DNA from: Azonexus sp.
Lineage (GTDB): Bacteria > Pseudomonadota > Gammaproteobacteria > Burkholderiales > Rhodocyclaceae
Direction: 5' to 3'
NCBI GenBank assembly: GCA_031274715.1
Contig: JAISPT010000009.1
Location: 1-45,064 of the forward strand
Length of the DNA stretch: 45,064 bases
The notes beneath the pieces are model-generated. The model was given only the letters and a program-made list of their open reading frames with translations. It did no database searches and was not told the origin of the DNA. Each line of letters begins with the position of its first letter. The first letter of the stretch is position 1. The position numbers were made by a program, and so were the translations under genes. Below, one piece after another: positions 19,408 through 26,545 of the stretch.

Positions 19408-19570
19408 GGTGTTTCTCCTCGTGGTTGCGGGCGCTATTCAATCACATTCCGCCGCTCGATGCCGGCGGCCGGGCAGATTTCGCAGGGCAATCGCACAAAT
19501 AACAATGCCATTTAAACCGAGGGCTTCGAGGCACAGCGCCATTCGCCATCCCCTTCGTACACCTACACCA

Positions 19571-19684
19571 TCATTCCCGCATGATTCTGGTGGGAATCCA
19601 GCGTCTTTGCTGTTGCCAACGCAGCATGCCCCGCTCCGCGTGGCGGTGAGACACTGGATTCCCGCCAAAGACGCGCGGGAATGA
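19571..19684. repeat. Nested inverted repeat in the LysR-lplT gap
   Basis: Outer arms TCATTCCCGC (19571-19580) and GCGGGAATGA (19675-19684) are exact complements; inner arms GGGAATCCAG and CTGGATTCCC are also exact. Between them is a GCGGTGAGACACTGGATTCC half that reappears, diverged, at 21270-21290. This is a dispersed palindromic repeat of the sort found scattered in betaproteobacterial genomes. The rest of the 540-bp gap holds no gene. Confidence 0.65.
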
Positions 19685-19881
19685 CGAGGGGGCCGCGGTT
19701 GCGCCAGAGCGCTTCTCCAAATCCGGGCCTTCATGCGACTACCCTGGTTGATTTCACCGGATGGCCCGGCGTAGGCTTATCCATGGCAATGCACCGCCGC
19801 GCCCCAGGCGGTGTGAAAAGGGTCGGACAGCGGGAGTGACAGCCGGCCGCGGCATGCATATTTCGCCCCTGGCGACAAGCC

Positions 19882-19909
19882 TTGCGGCCCGCGCAAAGCG
19901 TGGTATAAC
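19882..19909 (+). promoter_or_regulatory. Possible promoter of lplT
   Basis: TTGCGG (19882-19887) and TATAAC (19904-19909) with a 16-base spacer, 35 bases ahead of the lplT start codon. Confidence 0.45.
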
Positions 19910-19944
19910 CCTCGACCAAAGTTATAGCGAGACCCATTTTTCCG

Positions 19945-21195
19945 GTGCCATTCGGCTTTTACATCATCATGGCCGCGCAGTTTTTTTCTGCGCTGGCCGA
20001 CAACGTTCTGCTCATCGCCGCCATCGCCGCCTTGCGTGAAATGCAGGCGCCGGCCGAGTACGAGCCGCTGCTGAGAACATTCTTCACCGTCTCCTACGTG
20101 GCCCTGGCCGCTTTCGTCGGCGCCTTCGCCGACTCGATGCCGAAGGGGCGGGTGATGCTGATCAGCAACACCATCAAGATCGTCGGCTGCTCGATGATGT
20201 TCCTCGGCGCCCATCCGCTGGTCGCCTACGCCGTCGTCGGCCTCGGTGCCGCTGCCTACTCGCCGGCCAAGTACGGCATCCTCACCGAATACCTGCCGCA
20301 CCGCCTGCTGGTCGTCGCCAACGGCTGGATCGAGGGCCTGACGGTCGGCGCCATCATCCTCGGCGTGGTCATCGGCGGCATGCTGATCCAGCCGGCCGTT
20401 GCCCAGCACCTGCAAGCCTTCGACCTACCGCTGCTCGGTACCGTCGGCGAATTGGCCGTCGCCGTCGTCGCCCTGCTCTATCTGGTGGCCGCTGCCTTCA
20501 ACCTCTATGTCCCCGATACCGGCGTCGCCCACAAGCCACTGAAGAAAAACCCGATCTATCTGATCCACGAATTCAACCATTGCCTGTCCCTGCTCTGGCG
20601 CGACCGCCTGGGCCAGATCTCGCTGGCCGTGACCACGCTGTTCTGGGGCGCCGGCGCCACGCTCCAATTCATCGTCATCAAGTGGGCGGATGTGGCGCTC
20701 AACCTCGACCTATGGCAATCGTCGATGCTGCAGGGCGTGGTCGCCTTCGGCGTCGCCGCCGGCGCCGTGGCCGCTGCCCGCTTCATCACGCTGCGCAAGT
20801 CGGTCAAGGTCATTCCACTGGGCATCGCGATGGGCATCGTCGTGCTACTGATGAACTTCGTGCACCACCTGTGGCTAGCCGTGCCGCTGCTGATCCTGAT
20901 CGGCGCCCTATCTGGCTTCTTCGTCGTCCCGATGAACGCCCTGCTACAACACCGCGGCCACATCCTGATGGGCGCCGGCCACTCGATCGCCGTGCAGAAC
21001 TTCAACGAAAACCTGTCGATCCTGATCATGACCGGGCTGTACTACCTGATGATCCGGATGGACCTGTCGATCTACGCGATCCTGACGCTGTTCGGACTGT
21101 GCGTCAGTGGCCTGATGGTCCTGATCCGTGCCCGCCACCTGCACAACCAGCGCGAACGCGACGATACCCAGTACCTCGACGACTCGCACCACTAG
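19945..21195 (+). CDS. lplT: Lysophospholipid transporter LplT
   Basis: MFS-type flippase that brings lysophospholipids to the inner face of the inner membrane for re-acylation. 416 residues from a GTG (19945); residues 5-35 (FYIIMAAQFFSALADNVLLIAAIAALRE in part) hold the family's N-terminal signature, and AYSPAKYGILTEYLPH and SIAVQNFNENLSIL are further LplT hallmarks. About 12 TM helices are predicted by eye. No acyltransferase (Aas) gene is adjacent, unlike in enterobacteria. It is transcribed away from LysR-alr-radA. Confidence 0.93.
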   Translation: MPFGFYIIMAAQFFSALADNVLLIAAIAALREMQAPAEYEPLLRTFFTVSYVALAAFVGAFADSMPKGRVMLISNTIKIVGCSMMFLGAHPLVAYAVVGLGAAAYSPAKYGILTEYLPHRLLVVANGWIEGLTVGAIILGVVIGGMLIQPAVAQHLQAFDLPLLGTVGELAVAVVALLYLVAAAFNLYVPDTGVAHKPLKKNPIYLIHEFNHCLSLLWRDRLGQISLAVTTLFWGAGATLQFIVIKWADVALNLDLWQSSMLQGVVAFGVAAGAVAAARFITLRKSVKVIPLGIAMGIVVLLMNFVHHLWLAVPLLILIGALSGFFVVPMNALLQHRGHILMGAGHSIAVQNFNENLSILIMTGLYYLMIRMDLSIYAILTLFGLCVSGLMVLIRARHLHNQRERDDTQYLDDSHH

Positions 21196-21895
21196 GTTAT
21201 TGCCGGTTTAGAAACCGTCCAGCCTCCTCGCTTTTTCCCTTTACCTTGAATCCTGGCCCCACTTCGCGGAGCGGTGAGCCACTGGATTCTCTGCTATTCC
21301 CGCGTATTCCCAACGGGAATAAGAACACAGAACGCACGGAAACGACGTTGTTGTATTCCTATCGACCTCGCTCACAGCGCATCCGGCGTGCTGACCACGC
21401 CCGGATCGCCTTGCACAACTGGTCCAGCAACTTGGATGGCTTACTTTCCATCCGCAAAATTTTAGGTTTGCCTAATTGGCAATGTAACCGCTACTTCAAG
21501 CCAAGTTTGACAACAGCTACAAGTTAGATGACATTGCCCTCTGCAAGACAGTTCGTCTATTTGTAGTTCAATGAGCATAGCCGCCTACGCAGTTAAAATC
21601 TTTCTATGATGCGCTCAAATGGGGGGCTGTATAAAGAGTGGGTTGAAATGCTATACAGCGGAGCGCTGTCTGCCGTGCGGCATAAACGCGTTTATGCGGA
21701 CACGGCCGCAGTCGCTCCGCAACAAAAGCGTCAAAACCGAGCGGTATTTGGCCCTCGAGGGAAAAGCCAGCAACTGTTTCCCTGTCCGGCGGCTACGTCA
21801 TCGAACTCTCCGTTGGAGCTTGACGCGCTGCGCGCAGGCCGGGTTGGGGCGAAATCAAACACCATCACGCGCAGCGTGCCGCTCAACTACGCTAC
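21196..21895. other. Non-coding region left of the cassette array
   Basis: No convincing gene in 700 bases; the open frames present have no start context or recognisable sequence. It holds a diverged copy of the 19.6-kb repeat half (about 21260-21320), and a long imperfect palindrome at 21658-21720. An integrase gene would be expected here in a complete integron, but none is visible on either strand. Confidence 0.6.
21658..21720. repeat. 63-bp imperfect palindrome at the array's left edge
   Basis: Outer arms GCGGAGCG and CGCTCCGC are exact complements, followed inward by CCGTG / CACGG and by the perfect 18-bp palindrome GCATAAACGCGTTTATGC at the centre. It could extrude as a cruciform or fold as a single-strand hairpin. 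Confidence 0.7.
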
Positions 21896-21914
21896 GTTAG
21901 GCTAAGGAGAAATC

Positions 21915-22310
21915 GTGTCACTCTCTGTCTTCCTCAAACTCGTTGCGCCAGTCTTCGCGCTCGTTGGAGGGGTTCACTTGGCGCTCGGCGTCGGCGCGGA
22001 TGTTCTGCTCGGGGCCAAGTTGCCGCCGGAGGCTCTCAGCGACGCCACACTCAACAGCCAAAACCGCTTTTACGGCATCGCCTTCACCTTGTACGGCGTT
22101 CTGTTCTACCTTTGCGCCACAGACCTTCGCAAGTACGCCACTGTCCTGCGCTGCGTCATCTGGGTCTTCTTCGCTGCTGGTGTGGCGCGCCTGGCGTCGA
22201 TTACCACGCACGGCGTGCCATCGGTTCTGGTACTGGCGCTGCTCGCATCGGAGCTTGTCATACCGCCGCTCCTCCACCTTTGGCTCGCGAGGGCACTGCG
22301 TGCTGGCTAA
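21915..22310 (+). CDS. Cassette 1: DUF4345-type membrane protein
   Basis: A 131-residue protein with four hydrophobic helices and no extended soluble part (start MSLSVFLKLVAPVFALVGGV from a GTG). The NRFYGIAFTLYGVLFYLC stretch resembles DUF4345 proteins, small four-helix membrane proteins of unknown role often found in mobile cassettes. An AAGGAG Shine-Dalgarno lies just inside the cassette boundary (GTTAGGC at 21896). The stop is 8 bases before the attC. Confidence 0.75.
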   Translation: MSLSVFLKLVAPVFALVGGVHLALGVGADVLLGAKLPPEALSDATLNSQNRFYGIAFTLYGVLFYLCATDLRKYATVLRCVIWVFFAAGVARLASITTHGVPSVLVLALLASELVIPPLLHLWLARALRAG

Positions 22311-22317
22311 CCATTGC

Positions 22318-22373
22318 GCCTAACATTACGTTCAACCCGGACGGCTTCGCCGCCGGTTAGCATAACGTTAGGG
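22318..22373 (+). other. attC site 1
   Basis: R'' GCCTAAC, L'' GTTCAACC, central ACGGCTTCGCCGCC, L' GGTTAGC, R' GTTAGGG. The recombination point is between G and TTAGGG. Confidence 0.9.
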
Positions 22374-22393
22374 GGCACAGGAAATATCACATC

Positions 22394-23005
22394 ATGCTTT
22401 CCGCCGAGTTTCTCCTCACATCACTCATCGTCGTACTGATTCCAGGCACAGGAGTGGTGTTCACTGTTTCCACAGGCTTAGCATTGGGTCGCCGAGCCAG
22501 TTTCTACGCCTCGATTGGTTGCACGCTGGGCATCGTTCCTCATCTACTGGCTACGGTACTCGGTCTTGCCGTTGTCATGCACACGAGTGCTCTAGCCTTC
22601 CAAGTCCTCAAATACACGGGGGTTGCATTCCTGTTTTATCTGGCCATCGCGACGTGGCGTGATCGTTCGGCATTTGCAGCCCAAGCAGTCCACAGAGCCA
22701 GTGCGGTCTCCTTGGTCACTAAGGCATTCCTGCTCAACATCCTCAATCCGAAGCTCACCATCTTCTTCCTGGCTTTCCTGCCGCAGTTTGTCCAGCCGGA
22801 AACAGCGTCGCCGCTGTTACAGCTTCTTGGACTGAGCGCGGTGTTCATGACCATGACGTTCGTGGTCTTTGTTCTCTACGGGCTGCTCGCGCATGCGTTT
22901 CGTCGGGCGGTTATTGAGTCGCCGCGTGTTCAGGTTTGGCTACGTCGCAGCTTTGCCGGGGCGTTTGTCGGTCTCGGGGCACAACTTGCACTTTCCGAGC
23001 GGTGA
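22394..23005 (+). CDS. Cassette 2: LysE/RhtB-family exporter
   Basis: A 203-residue inner-membrane protein with about six TM helices and the LysE-family hallmarks: PGTGVVFTVSTGLALGRRA after TM1 and KAFLLNILNPKLTIFFLAFLP in the middle. Family members export basic, neutral or hydrophobic amino acids. The substrate cannot be read here. As a cassette gene it may relieve amino-acid or analogue stress. Confidence 0.9.
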   Translation: MLSAEFLLTSLIVVLIPGTGVVFTVSTGLALGRRASFYASIGCTLGIVPHLLATVLGLAVVMHTSALAFQVLKYTGVAFLFYLAIATWRDRSAFAAQAVHRASAVSLVTKAFLLNILNPKLTIFFLAFLPQFVQPETASPLLQLLGLSAVFMTMTFVVFVLYGLLAHAFRRAVIESPRVQVWLRRSFAGAFVGLGAQLALSER

Positions 23006-23064
23006 AGGCGGTACACTTTACAGGCCGTGCGTTCGGTTGGGCTTATGTCCGGTTTCGCCAAGCG

Positions 23065-23142
23065 TTCTAACAAACTGCTCAACCTCGCGCGCTGGACGCC
23101 CAATCTCTACGCGCTTGGGTGCCGGTTAGCATAACGTTAGCC
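23065..23142 (+). other. attC site 2 (long, 78 bp)
   Basis: R'' TTCTAAC, L'' GCTCAACC, L' GGTTAGC, R' GTTAGCC. The central variable part is longer than in the other sites and mostly unpaired by eye, so this attC has another origin or has partly decayed. Confidence 0.72.
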
Positions 23143-23145
23143 ATC

Positions 23146-23580
23146 ATGAATCCGACACCACGCCTCTTTCGCACGCTCATCCTTCTATCGTTCACCTTCG
23201 CCACTGCAAGCATTTGTATTTCCTTTCTCGCACCCGGGTTAGTACCGGAACCGTTGCGCGTCGCTGAAGAAAGCATCTTGGAGAGTGTGTTTGAATCCGT
23301 TTCCAAAGCGACCTTTGGCTTCCACCTTGCTATTTTCTACTGGCTAATTGCCTTATCAATCATTGGCTACTACGGCTTATTCATGTTCAAACCATGGGCA
23401 CGCCCCTTGAATCTGGCACTGGCGTTTACACCATTTATCGTTTGGCCGTTTCTCGGCTACAACCTTAGTTCTGATTGGTCGCAAGCATTAGGCAATTTCT
23501 CAGGTTATCTTTGGGCTGTAGTTATTTCCATGGCCTATTTTTCTCCCGCTTCCGAGAGTTTTCTCCGCAATGAAGGCTAA
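23146..23580 (+). CDS. Cassette 3: hypothetical membrane protein
   Basis: A 144-residue protein (MNPTPRLFRTLILL) with four hydrophobic segments (about 8-30, 58-82, 90-108, 115-135) and no family I recognise. The ATG is 4 bases after the cassette boundary, the shortest leader in the array, so translation may rely on an upstream cassette's transcript. The TAA stop is part of the R'' box GGCTAAC of the next attC. Confidence 0.75.
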   Translation: MNPTPRLFRTLILLSFTFATASICISFLAPGLVPEPLRVAEESILESVFESVSKATFGFHLAIFYWLIALSIIGYYGLFMFKPWARPLNLALAFTPFIVWPFLGYNLSSDWSQALGNFSGYLWAVVISMAYFSPASESFLRNEG

Positions 23581-23637
23581 CATTGCGCTCAACCCGGACT
23601 GCCGCTACGCGGCAGCCGGTTAGCTTGGGCGTTAGGT
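23575..23637 (+). other. attC site 3
   Basis: R'' GGCTAAC, L'' GCTCAACC, a perfect GGCTGCCGC-type central stem (CTGCCGC TAC GCGGCAG), L' GGTTAGC, R' GTTAGGT. Confidence 0.92.
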
Positions 23638-23646
23638 ATCAAAATC

Positions 23647-24534
23647 ATGTCCTCTACTCGTGATGATTTCTCAAAGGCAGTTGTAGATTCGCTATGCAAA
23701 CGAGCTGCATTCATCTGCTCAAATCCTATCTGCCGTGCGTCCACACTCGCTCCTTCAGACATAGAGCAAGGAAAATATCTGTATATCGGCAAAGCCGCTC
23801 ATATTTGTGCCGCCGCTTCGGGTGGCCCACGTTACAAGGCTACTATGTCTACCGAGGAACGCACAGGGATCAATAATGCAATATTTCTGTGTAGTAGCTG
23901 CGCTGACATGATCGATAAGAATGAGGGGAAAGATTTTCCGGAAACCAATTTGAGGCAATGGAAGGTTGAACACGAAAAATGGGTTAAGGAGAATCTAAAT
24001 AAACGTGGAACTGGTCGAGGTGGAGATGGAGGTGGTGGCACTATTGTAGGAAATCGCGGAACAGTCATTGGTGGCCGCGGCGGTGACGGTGACGGTGACG
24101 GTGGAGTCTCGGGCATCGGAGGAAAGGGTGGTAGCGGATTTATTCAAGGCGACGATGGTTTGATCATCGGAGGTGATGGTGGCAATGCTGCAACGGCTGA
24201 TGGTCGTGGTGGGCGAGGAGCGCGCGGCCCAACAGAACGGTTCGGGTATTCGACAGATTTTTGGGGGTTCGGTCGAGGCGGTTCCAGCCCGAATCACCCA
24301 GAATACGATAGGCGTATTAGCCTTCTCCAAAGAATTCGAGGGGAGTATCTATTGAAATTCCCAGTAGATGCTCCTTACGTAGAGGCGGGAATTGATATTG
24401 TACCGCTTGACTGGGTAAACCAACGACTGATCGAACTTGGCGAAATATGGCAAGTCGTATTTGGCAAGGTCGGATACGTGCTGCCAGTTCTAGAGGAAAA
24501 AATTGAACTACATCGCACTCACAGTCTACCGTGA
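23647..24534 (+). CDS. Cassette 4: HNH-like nuclease domain with glycine-rich linker
   Basis: A 295-residue protein in three parts. Residues 15-92 look like a zinc-bearing HNH nuclease domain: CSNPIC (C24, C29), AAHI (H52), ASGGPRY, GINNAIFLCSSC (N77, C82, C85) and MIDKNE. This version is familiar as the N-terminal domain of proteins fused to NTPases or sensor domains in bacterial islands. Residues 120-200 are a glycine-rich repeat tract (GGDGDGDGG, GGDGGNAATADGRGGRG). Residues 225-295 form a compact alpha/beta-looking tail (RISLLQRIRGEYLLKFP, DWVNQRLIELGEIWQV). The ATG is 10 bases after the cassette boundary. Nuclease activity is inferred; the tail could sense or bind a target. Defence or toxin-like role is possible. 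Confidence 0.72.
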   Translation: MSSTRDDFSKAVVDSLCKRAAFICSNPICRASTLAPSDIEQGKYLYIGKAAHICAAASGGPRYKATMSTEERTGINNAIFLCSSCADMIDKNEGKDFPETNLRQWKVEHEKWVKENLNKRGTGRGGDGGGGTIVGNRGTVIGGRGGDGDGDGGVSGIGGKGGSGFIQGDDGLIIGGDGGNAATADGRGGRGARGPTERFGYSTDFWGFGRGGSSPNHPEYDRRISLLQRIRGEYLLKFPVDAPYVEAGIDIVPLDWVNQRLIELGEIWQVVFGKVGYVLPVLEEKIELHRTHSLP

Positions 24535-24535
24535 T

Positions 24536-24592
24536 GCCTAACATTGCGTTCACCCTGGACGGCTTCGCCGCCGGTTAACTTAGGCGTTAGGC
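24536..24592 (+). other. attC site 4
   Basis: R'' GCCTAAC, L'' GTTCACCC, centre GGACGGCTTCGCCGCC, L' GGTTAAC, R' GTTAGGC. Confidence 0.92.
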
Positions 24593-24597
24593 TAAGC

Positions 24598-24873
24598 ATG
24601 AAACGGTCGTTTCTCGCCAATCAAATTGAAAGATTCAAGCTATGGTGGCGTGAACCGCCTACTTGGCGCGACCGCATAACGGGAGCACTTGTTGGTTCAA
24701 TCGGGGGCTTCTGGATAGGCATACTCGGGCGCATCATCCTCGGCCCGCTACCTGCTCCATTTTCGGTAGTCCTGCTGTGGGGTATTGGCGCAATTATTTT
24801 ATTCGCTGTTATTGGCACCATCTTCCCAAAGCCTGTTTCAATTATTCTGTTTCCGTTTTCTATTTGGGGCTAG
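24598..24873 (+). CDS. Cassette 5: small two-helix membrane protein
   Basis: A 91-residue protein (MKRSFLANQIERFKLWW) with an N-terminal amphipathic basic segment and two hydrophobic hairpins (GALVGSIGGFWIGILGRIIL and the VVLLWGIGAIILFAVIGTIF stretch) plus a hydrophobic tail. No family recognised. The start is 6 bases past the cassette boundary; upstream in-frame codons belong to the attC. Confidence 0.7.
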   Translation: MKRSFLANQIERFKLWWREPPTWRDRITGALVGSIGGFWIGILGRIILGPLPAPFSVVLLWGIGAIILFAVIGTIFPKPVSIILFPFSIWG

Positions 24874-24896
24874 CTTATGTACTCAATTACCGTTGC

Positions 24897-24953
24897 GCCT
24901 AGCATTACACTCAAGGCGGACGGCTTCATCGCTGCTTAACTTTGGCACTAGGT
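24897..24953 (+). other. attC site 5 (degenerate)
   Basis: R'' GCCTAGC, L'' ACTCAAGG, centre ACGGCTTCATCGC, L' GCTTAAC, R' ACTAGGT. The G-TT of the cleavage point has become A-CT, so this site is probably no longer recombined. Confidence 0.75.
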
Positions 24954-24962
24954 ATTTGAAGC

Positions 24963-25445
24963 ATGACTGAGCTAAGAGAACGACTAACTGACCCAAGTAG
25001 CCCCCCAGACGATAGCGCTTTGGCAGCATGGCTTGGAGATCAGCCCTATCAGTTGTGGAAAGAACTGGCTGAACTTATAGAGAGGGACTACCCAGGTGTA
25101 TTCATACCAGAATGGCTATTTGGTGGGAAAAAGCATGGTTGGTCACTGCGCTACAAAAAGAGTAAATCTTTCTGCACTTTTGTCCCCGAAAGAGGGCGAT
25201 TTTTGCTCGTTATCGTCCTTGGCAAAAATGAAAGAGACGGGTTCGAGAGTTCGCGAGCAAAGATTTCATCTCAAACACAAAAAATCTACGACGACTCAAC
25301 GACTTATCATGATGGGAAGTGGCTGGCTTTGACATTGCAAAGCCAGCAATCCTTGCGTGATGCCCTTGTAATTCTTGGCATCAAGGGGAAGCCCAAAATG
25401 CCTAACAGTGTATTCGACCCGGATGCGCAAGAGCGCGCCGGCTAA
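24963..25445 (+). CDS. Cassette 6: DUF3788-type protein
   Basis: A 160-residue soluble protein. The middle (WSLRYKKSKSFCTFVPERGRF and FLLVIVLGKNERDGFE) and the tail (LRDALVILGIKGKP) fit DUF3788, a small uncharacterised family with a YjbR/YdhG-like fold. The last 15 codons run through the attC site, and the TAA stop is inside its L' box, so the C-terminus is encoded by the recombination site. The ATG is 10 bases after the preceding box. Confidence 0.75.
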   Translation: MTELRERLTDPSSPPDDSALAAWLGDQPYQLWKELAELIERDYPGVFIPEWLFGGKKHGWSLRYKKSKSFCTFVPERGRFLLVIVLGKNERDGFESSRAKISSQTQKIYDDSTTYHDGKWLALTLQSQQSLRDALVILGIKGKPKMPNSVFDPDAQERAG

Positions 25446-25459
25446 TTCGAGCGTTTGGC
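25400..25459 (+). other. attC site 6 (coding overlap)
   Basis: R'' GCCTAAC, L'' ATTCGACC, centre GCGCAAGAGCGCGCC, L' GGCTAAT, R' GTTTGGC. R' differs from GTTRRRY at one position. Confidence 0.75.
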
Positions 25460-25477
25460 TGCAAAAACCACATCACT

Positions 25478-25909
25478 ATGCAAGCATCCACAAACTTATT
25501 CCTACTGGCAGGTGCCATCCTCAGCTTTGTGGCGGCACTCCTTCATTTCGCATGTATCTTCTGGGGTGCTAACGGTTTTCGCATTCTCGGCGCCGGCAAC
25601 GACATCGTTCGCATGTCTCAGGCCGGTCATTGGTATCCACCGTTCATTGCTTTTGCTATCGGCTCGGTACTGACTGCCTGGGCGATTTATGCTCTTTCTG
25701 CGGGCGGCTTTATCAAACCGCTGCCATTGTTGCGCATTGCACTCGTCGCTATCACGGCTGTTTATTTACTCCGAGCACTGGCCTTCCCTTTGCTCAAACC
25801 GTTTTTTCCAGATAACTCAGAAAGTTTCTGGATTTTGTCTTCTGGCATCTGCTTGCTCATCGGTATTGCCTATCTGGTTGGCCTTATCCAAGTTTGGGAA
25901 CGCATTTAA
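25478..25909 (+). CDS. Cassette 7a: hypothetical four-helix membrane protein
   Basis: A 143-residue protein (MQASTNLFLLAGAILSF) with four hydrophobic helices and two conserved-looking loops (IFWGANGFRILGAG, MSQAGHWYPP). It looks like small membrane proteins found repeatedly in cassette arrays, but no function is known. Its TAA is directly followed by the ATG of the acetyltransferase gene, so the two share one cassette and are likely translated together. Confidence 0.78.
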   Translation: MQASTNLFLLAGAILSFVAALLHFACIFWGANGFRILGAGNDIVRMSQAGHWYPPFIAFAIGSVLTAWAIYALSAGGFIKPLPLLRIALVAITAVYLLRALAFPLLKPFFPDNSESFWILSSGICLLIGIAYLVGLIQVWERI

Positions 25910-26389
25910 ATGAGCGCAAATTTTGCAATCCAAAGGGCAACTGCCAACGACGCGCAAGAAATCGCCATCATGGTTGGTGAGTTGCTGGCTGAAATCATGA
26001 ACGCCATTGGTGTTCAGGCGTTCAACTTCGACCTTGCCGAAACAGCATCCAGGCTCGAAGACTTCCTTAACCGAGAGAAGTATTTTGTATTTGTTGCTCG
26101 CGGCGAAAGTGGAAATCCGGCAGGGTTTATTGCCCTTTATGAAAGCTATGCCCTTTATGCCGAGGGTGCTTTTGGCACCATACCTGAACTTTACGTTCGC
26201 CCGGAATACCGTACAAATGGATTGGGCCGTCGTCTTGTTTCCCAAGCAAAATCATTCGGAACGCCGCGCGGCTGGACGCGATTGGAGGTTACTACTCCGC
26301 CGCTACCGCAGTTCGACAGAACATTAGCGTTTTATGAGCGCGAGGGTTTCGCCATCAGTGGTGGCCGCAAAGTAAAGGTCTCTCTGTAA
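25910..26389 (+). CDS. Cassette 7b: GNAT-family acetyltransferase
   Basis: A 159-residue N-acetyltransferase. The acetyl-CoA site is the segment ELYVRPEYRTNGLGRRLVSQA (motif A; R/Q-x-x-G-x-G/A in the form RTNGLGRR), with a C-terminal FYEREGFAISG motif B. The acceptor is unknown; GNATs in cassettes modify drugs, polyamines or toxins. It abuts the membrane-protein gene with zero spacing. Confidence 0.9.
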   Translation: MSANFAIQRATANDAQEIAIMVGELLAEIMNAIGVQAFNFDLAETASRLEDFLNREKYFVFVARGESGNPAGFIALYESYALYAEGAFGTIPELYVRPEYRTNGLGRRLVSQAKSFGTPRGWTRLEVTTPPLPQFDRTLAFYEREGFAISGGRKVKVSL

Positions 26390-26395
26390 TCTGTG

Positions 26396-26466
26396 GCCCA
26401 ACCCATCATTCCACCGGGCCTGCGCCAAAAACCGCGCAGGCCGGTGAATTCAAATGCCAGTTGTAG
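26396..26466 (+). other. Decayed attC-like hairpin after cassette 7
   Basis: R''-like GCCCAAC, then a strong stem (CACCGGGCCTGCGC / GCGCAGGCCGGTG) around CAAAAACC, then GTTGTAG in the place of R'. It could be a degraded attC or a terminator without a T run. It marks the right edge of the clean array. Confidence 0.4.
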
Positions 26467-26543
26467 AAGTTCAGATTTAATCTGACAGATTCCGTTTTGA
26501 CGGTGCCCGGTTGTCAGCTCAATTCAGATTCTGAACTTCTACA
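26462..26543. repeat. 82-bp element with perfect 14-bp inverted ends
   Basis: TGTAGAAGTTCAGA (26462-26475) and its exact complement (26530-26543) bracket 54 bases; further inward TTTAATCTGACA is similar to the complement of GTCAGCTCAATTCAGA. It overlaps the last residues of the attC-like R' position and ends 2 bases before the OmpA gene's stop codon. Resembles a very short MITE or a bidirectional hairpin. Confidence 0.6.
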
Positions 26544-26545
26544 GA

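Larger units (their letters stand above)
21896..26466 (+). mobile_element. Integron gene-cassette array without integrase (CALIN), cluster 1
   Basis: Seven same-strand cassettes, each ending in an attC-like site and each starting a few bases after a GTTRRRY box. The leftmost box GTTAGGC (21896-21902) opens the array. attC sites at 22318, 23065, 23575, 24536, 24897, 25400 and a decayed one at 26396. The shared architecture (R'' GCCTAAC, L'' TTCAACC, palindromic GGCTTCGCCGCC centre, L' GGTTAGC, R' GTTAGGC) is that of chromosomal integrons in gamma- and betaproteobacteria. GC is lower than in the flanking core genes. No intI is in the window. Confidence 0.9.

Noticed and set aside
21606..21905. 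Overlapping 93-99-residue frames ahead of cassette 1, considered as an intI remnant
   Set aside because: No tyrosine-recombinase motif and frames cross the palindrome; treated as non-coding.
24000..24240. Glycine-codon repeats considered as a CRISPR or tandem-repeat array
   Set aside because: The GGT/GGC-rich repeats are in frame with the HNH-type protein, with no fixed unit length or spacer pattern.
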